The notes under the pieces: model-generated
The model's database searches: none
What the model saw: only the letters and a program-made list of their open reading frames with translations
What the model was told of the DNA's origin: nothing
In this document: positions 3,648 to 5,006 of the stretch, one piece after another
Layout: each line of letters starts with the position of its first letter
Position numbering within the stretch: the stretch's first letter is position 1
Program-made: the position numbers and the translations under genes
NCBI GenBank assembly: GCA_018304565.1
Contig: JAGVVX010000060.1
Span: 1 to 5,006 of the forward strand
Length of the DNA: 5,006 bases
Direction of reading: 5' to 3'
DNA from: Candidatus Aenigmatarchaeota archaeon
Lineage (GTDB): Archaea; Aenigmatarchaeota; Aenigmatarchaeia; GW2011-AR5

Positions 3648-5006
3648 ATGGTAGCCGCAAAGATATATGGCCTTGTTCTCGTTTCCATGCTTGTTATCGT
3701 GTTTTCAATAAACTTTGCGCCAGCCCTGCCGATAACAGGCAAGGTTGCTGGTTCTGCATGGACGCACCGTGGCGGCAGCCTGAGCGCAGATGTTCAGGGC
3801 TGGGCGTATAATCCTGCTATTGCTGCAGCGCAGGACGGGACAATATACGCCGCATGGACGCAGCACAGGAATCCGTCCGCCTGGGTCTTTTCAGGCATAT
3901 ACGTGAAGAGATGGGCAGGAAGCTCGTGGGAGCAGCTTGGCGCAAGGATAGGCCACACGAGTAGGGACGCAGATTGGCCTGAAGCCTACGATCCTTCCAT
4001 AGCTGTACTTGGCACTACACCGTACGTCGCATGGTACGAGGGAGGCGGATACGGATGGGGAAACTGCTGCAAGGTTTCTGTTTTCGTAGCGCACTGGGAC
4101 GGCACCCGGTGGATTTATGACAACAATTCAGCAGTGCCAAACGGCGCGCTGAACACCGACAAATCCTTTGACGCCCGCAACCCTGTGCTGGCTGTTGTCG
4201 GCGGTGTACTTTACGTTGCATGGATAGAGGCAGGCGACTATGTTGCTGTCAAGCACCTGACTGCAAACGGATGGGTGCAGGACGGCGGCAGGATACCGAC
4301 AGGCGGGTCGAAGGTTATCGATGTTGCCATTGCAGATGCAGGAGGAGTGCCTTATGTTGTTTTCTCCGGATTCCAGAGAAGCGGGAGCAGCAACCTCCCA
4401 AGCACCATGAGAGCGTACAGGCTTTCCGCAGGCGCATGGGTTCAGATGGGCGGCGAGATCAAGGCGCAAACCAATGATTACACAAATTATCTGGCAATGG
4501 CAGCCATCGGCACAACGCCCTATGTTGCGATGCAAGAGAAGTCTCCAAACGGCAACTACCAGATTTACGTGAAACGCTGGGACGGCTCAGCATGGGTGCA
4601 GGACGGCGGCAGCCTGAATATTGATCCTGCAAACGGCGAAGCAGGCAGGCCTGCGCTGGCAAGCGACGGCACGCGCTTGTGGCTTTCATGGACAGAAGGG
4701 CTTACCGCTGAAAAGTCAAAGCTCTACGTGCGCTCCCTGAGCGGCTCAACATGGAGCACAGCAGAAGGCCCCCTGAACGTTGATGCTGTTAACGGCCCTG
4801 CTGATTCGCCTGCGCTGGCTGTCGGCGGCGTGCCTCATGTCATCTGGGCAGAAAAAGACATGAATTCCTACACGAAGCAGGTCTATGTAAAGGGCAGGGA
4901 CAGCACCGGCTCTTTTGTTCCTACAGTGCTTTCAAGATGGGGCAGCAGCGGCCCTTCTGTACCAATACCGCCTAACACATGGGTCAGCATGCAGGCAGGC
5001 GGCATT
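3648..5006 (+). CDS. Secreted seven-blade propeller-like repeat protein, 3' end outside window
   Basis: The frame is open from ATG 3648 to the right edge (453 residues), and an in-frame TAA at 3636-3638 leaves no earlier start. Residues 1-26 form a Sec-type signal peptide: Lys5, a hydrophobic core of about 6-22, and a likely cleavage after APA (Ala26). Seven repeats of about 50-65 residues follow. Each has a PxIAV-GTxPYVAW-E strand pair then a YVKRWDGSxWVQDGG strand pair, starting near 56, 116, 179, 225, 282, 335 and 388. This resembles sialidase-like or other Asp/Trp-rich beta-propellers. Residues 35-44 (GSAWTHRGGS) match the last strand of a repeat, as in Velcro ring closure. From about 430 a Ser/Pro-rich linker leads to another region. 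It probably acts outside the cell, in binding or surface structure; ligand and activity are unknown. The gene appears richer in G+C than the minus-strand genes. Whether it ends in an archaeosortase tail cannot be seen. Confidence 0.85.
   Translation, partial: MVAAKIYGLVLVSMLVIVFSINFAPALPITGKVAGSAWTHRGGSLSADVQGWAYNPAIAAAQDGTIYAAWTQHRNPSAWVFSGIYVKRWAGSSWEQLGARIGHTSRDADWPEAYDPSIAVLGTTPYVAWYEGGGYGWGNCCKVSVFVAHWDGTRWIYDNNSAVPNGALNTDKSFDARNPVLAVVGGVLYVAWIEAGDYVAVKHLTANGWVQDGGRIPTGGSKVIDVAIADAGGVPYVVFSGFQRSGSSNLPSTMRAYRLSAGAWVQMGGEIKAQTNDYTNYLAMAAIGTTPYVAMQEKSPNGNYQIYVKRWDGSAWVQDGGSLNIDPANGEAGRPALASDGTRLWLSWTEGLTAEKSKLYVRSLSGSTWSTAEGPLNVDAVNGPADSPALAVGGVPHVIWAEKDMNSYTKQVYVKGRDSTGSFVPTVLSRWGSSGPSVPIPPNTWVSMQAGGI

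Noticed and set aside
3626..3811. A 61-codon plus-strand frame starting just before the propeller gene
   Set aside because: It overlaps the propeller gene in another frame, and its Cys/Arg-rich sequence lacks any recognisable pattern. The frame from 3648 gives a signal peptide and continues to the window edge.
4128..4535. Minus-strand open frames of up to 135 codons opposite the propeller gene
   Set aside because: They are Cys/Arg/His-rich antisense shadows of a G+C-rich repeat gene, with no start signals. The plus-strand frame is continuous, with a signal peptide and regular repeats.

Overview
The window looks like chromosomal DNA from an archaeon. It holds a tail-less archaeal histone, archaeal/eukaryotic-type translation factor aIF5A, a DUF460-type RuvC/RNase H-fold protein and an archaeosortase-like membrane protein. 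The promoters are archaeal TATA boxes about 25-30 bp from the start codons. Single genes cannot fix the phylum. The small, tightly packed genes would fit a euryarchaeal or DPANN-type genome, but that is inference.

Layout. Bases 1-3542 carry six genes on the minus strand. In transcription order these are histone (3542-3342), aIF5A (3333-2941), a 169-bp hairpin-rich gap, DUF460 protein (2771-1728), archaeosortase (1807-1226, overlapping DUF460 by 80 bp), a 168-bp hairpin-rich gap with a promoter, a 181-aa coiled-coil protein (1057-512), and a related coiled-coil protein starting at 509 and running off the left edge. A 105-bp divergent promoter region (3543-3647) separates these from one plus-strand gene (3648 to beyond 5006). 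That gene encodes a secreted repeat protein with seven propeller-like blades, and its C-terminus is outside the window. No gene-free stretch exceeds 300 bp.

How the genes may work together. Histone and aIF5A form a two-gene housekeeping unit: the histone appears leaderless, and aIF5A has a Shine-Dalgarno sequence overlapping the histone stop codon. DUF460 and the archaeosortase overlap, so they are probably co-transcribed. Archaeosortases process secreted proteins that carry a C-terminal sorting tail. The secreted propeller protein 1.8 kb away is a possible substrate, but its tail is not visible. The two coiled-coil genes are 2 bp apart, share a motif and look like tandem paralogs.

The least explained material is in the two intergenic gaps on the minus-strand side. 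Each is packed with perfect or near-perfect inverted repeats. In the gap before DUF460, three consecutive hairpins share the same design: an 8-9 bp stem, a 3-nt loop, one bulged base, then 3-4 more base pairs. In the gap before the coiled-coil genes, two stems enclose further hairpins, and the TATA box lies at the edge of one stem. I see no tRNA, rRNA, CRISPR array, transposase or insertion sequence.
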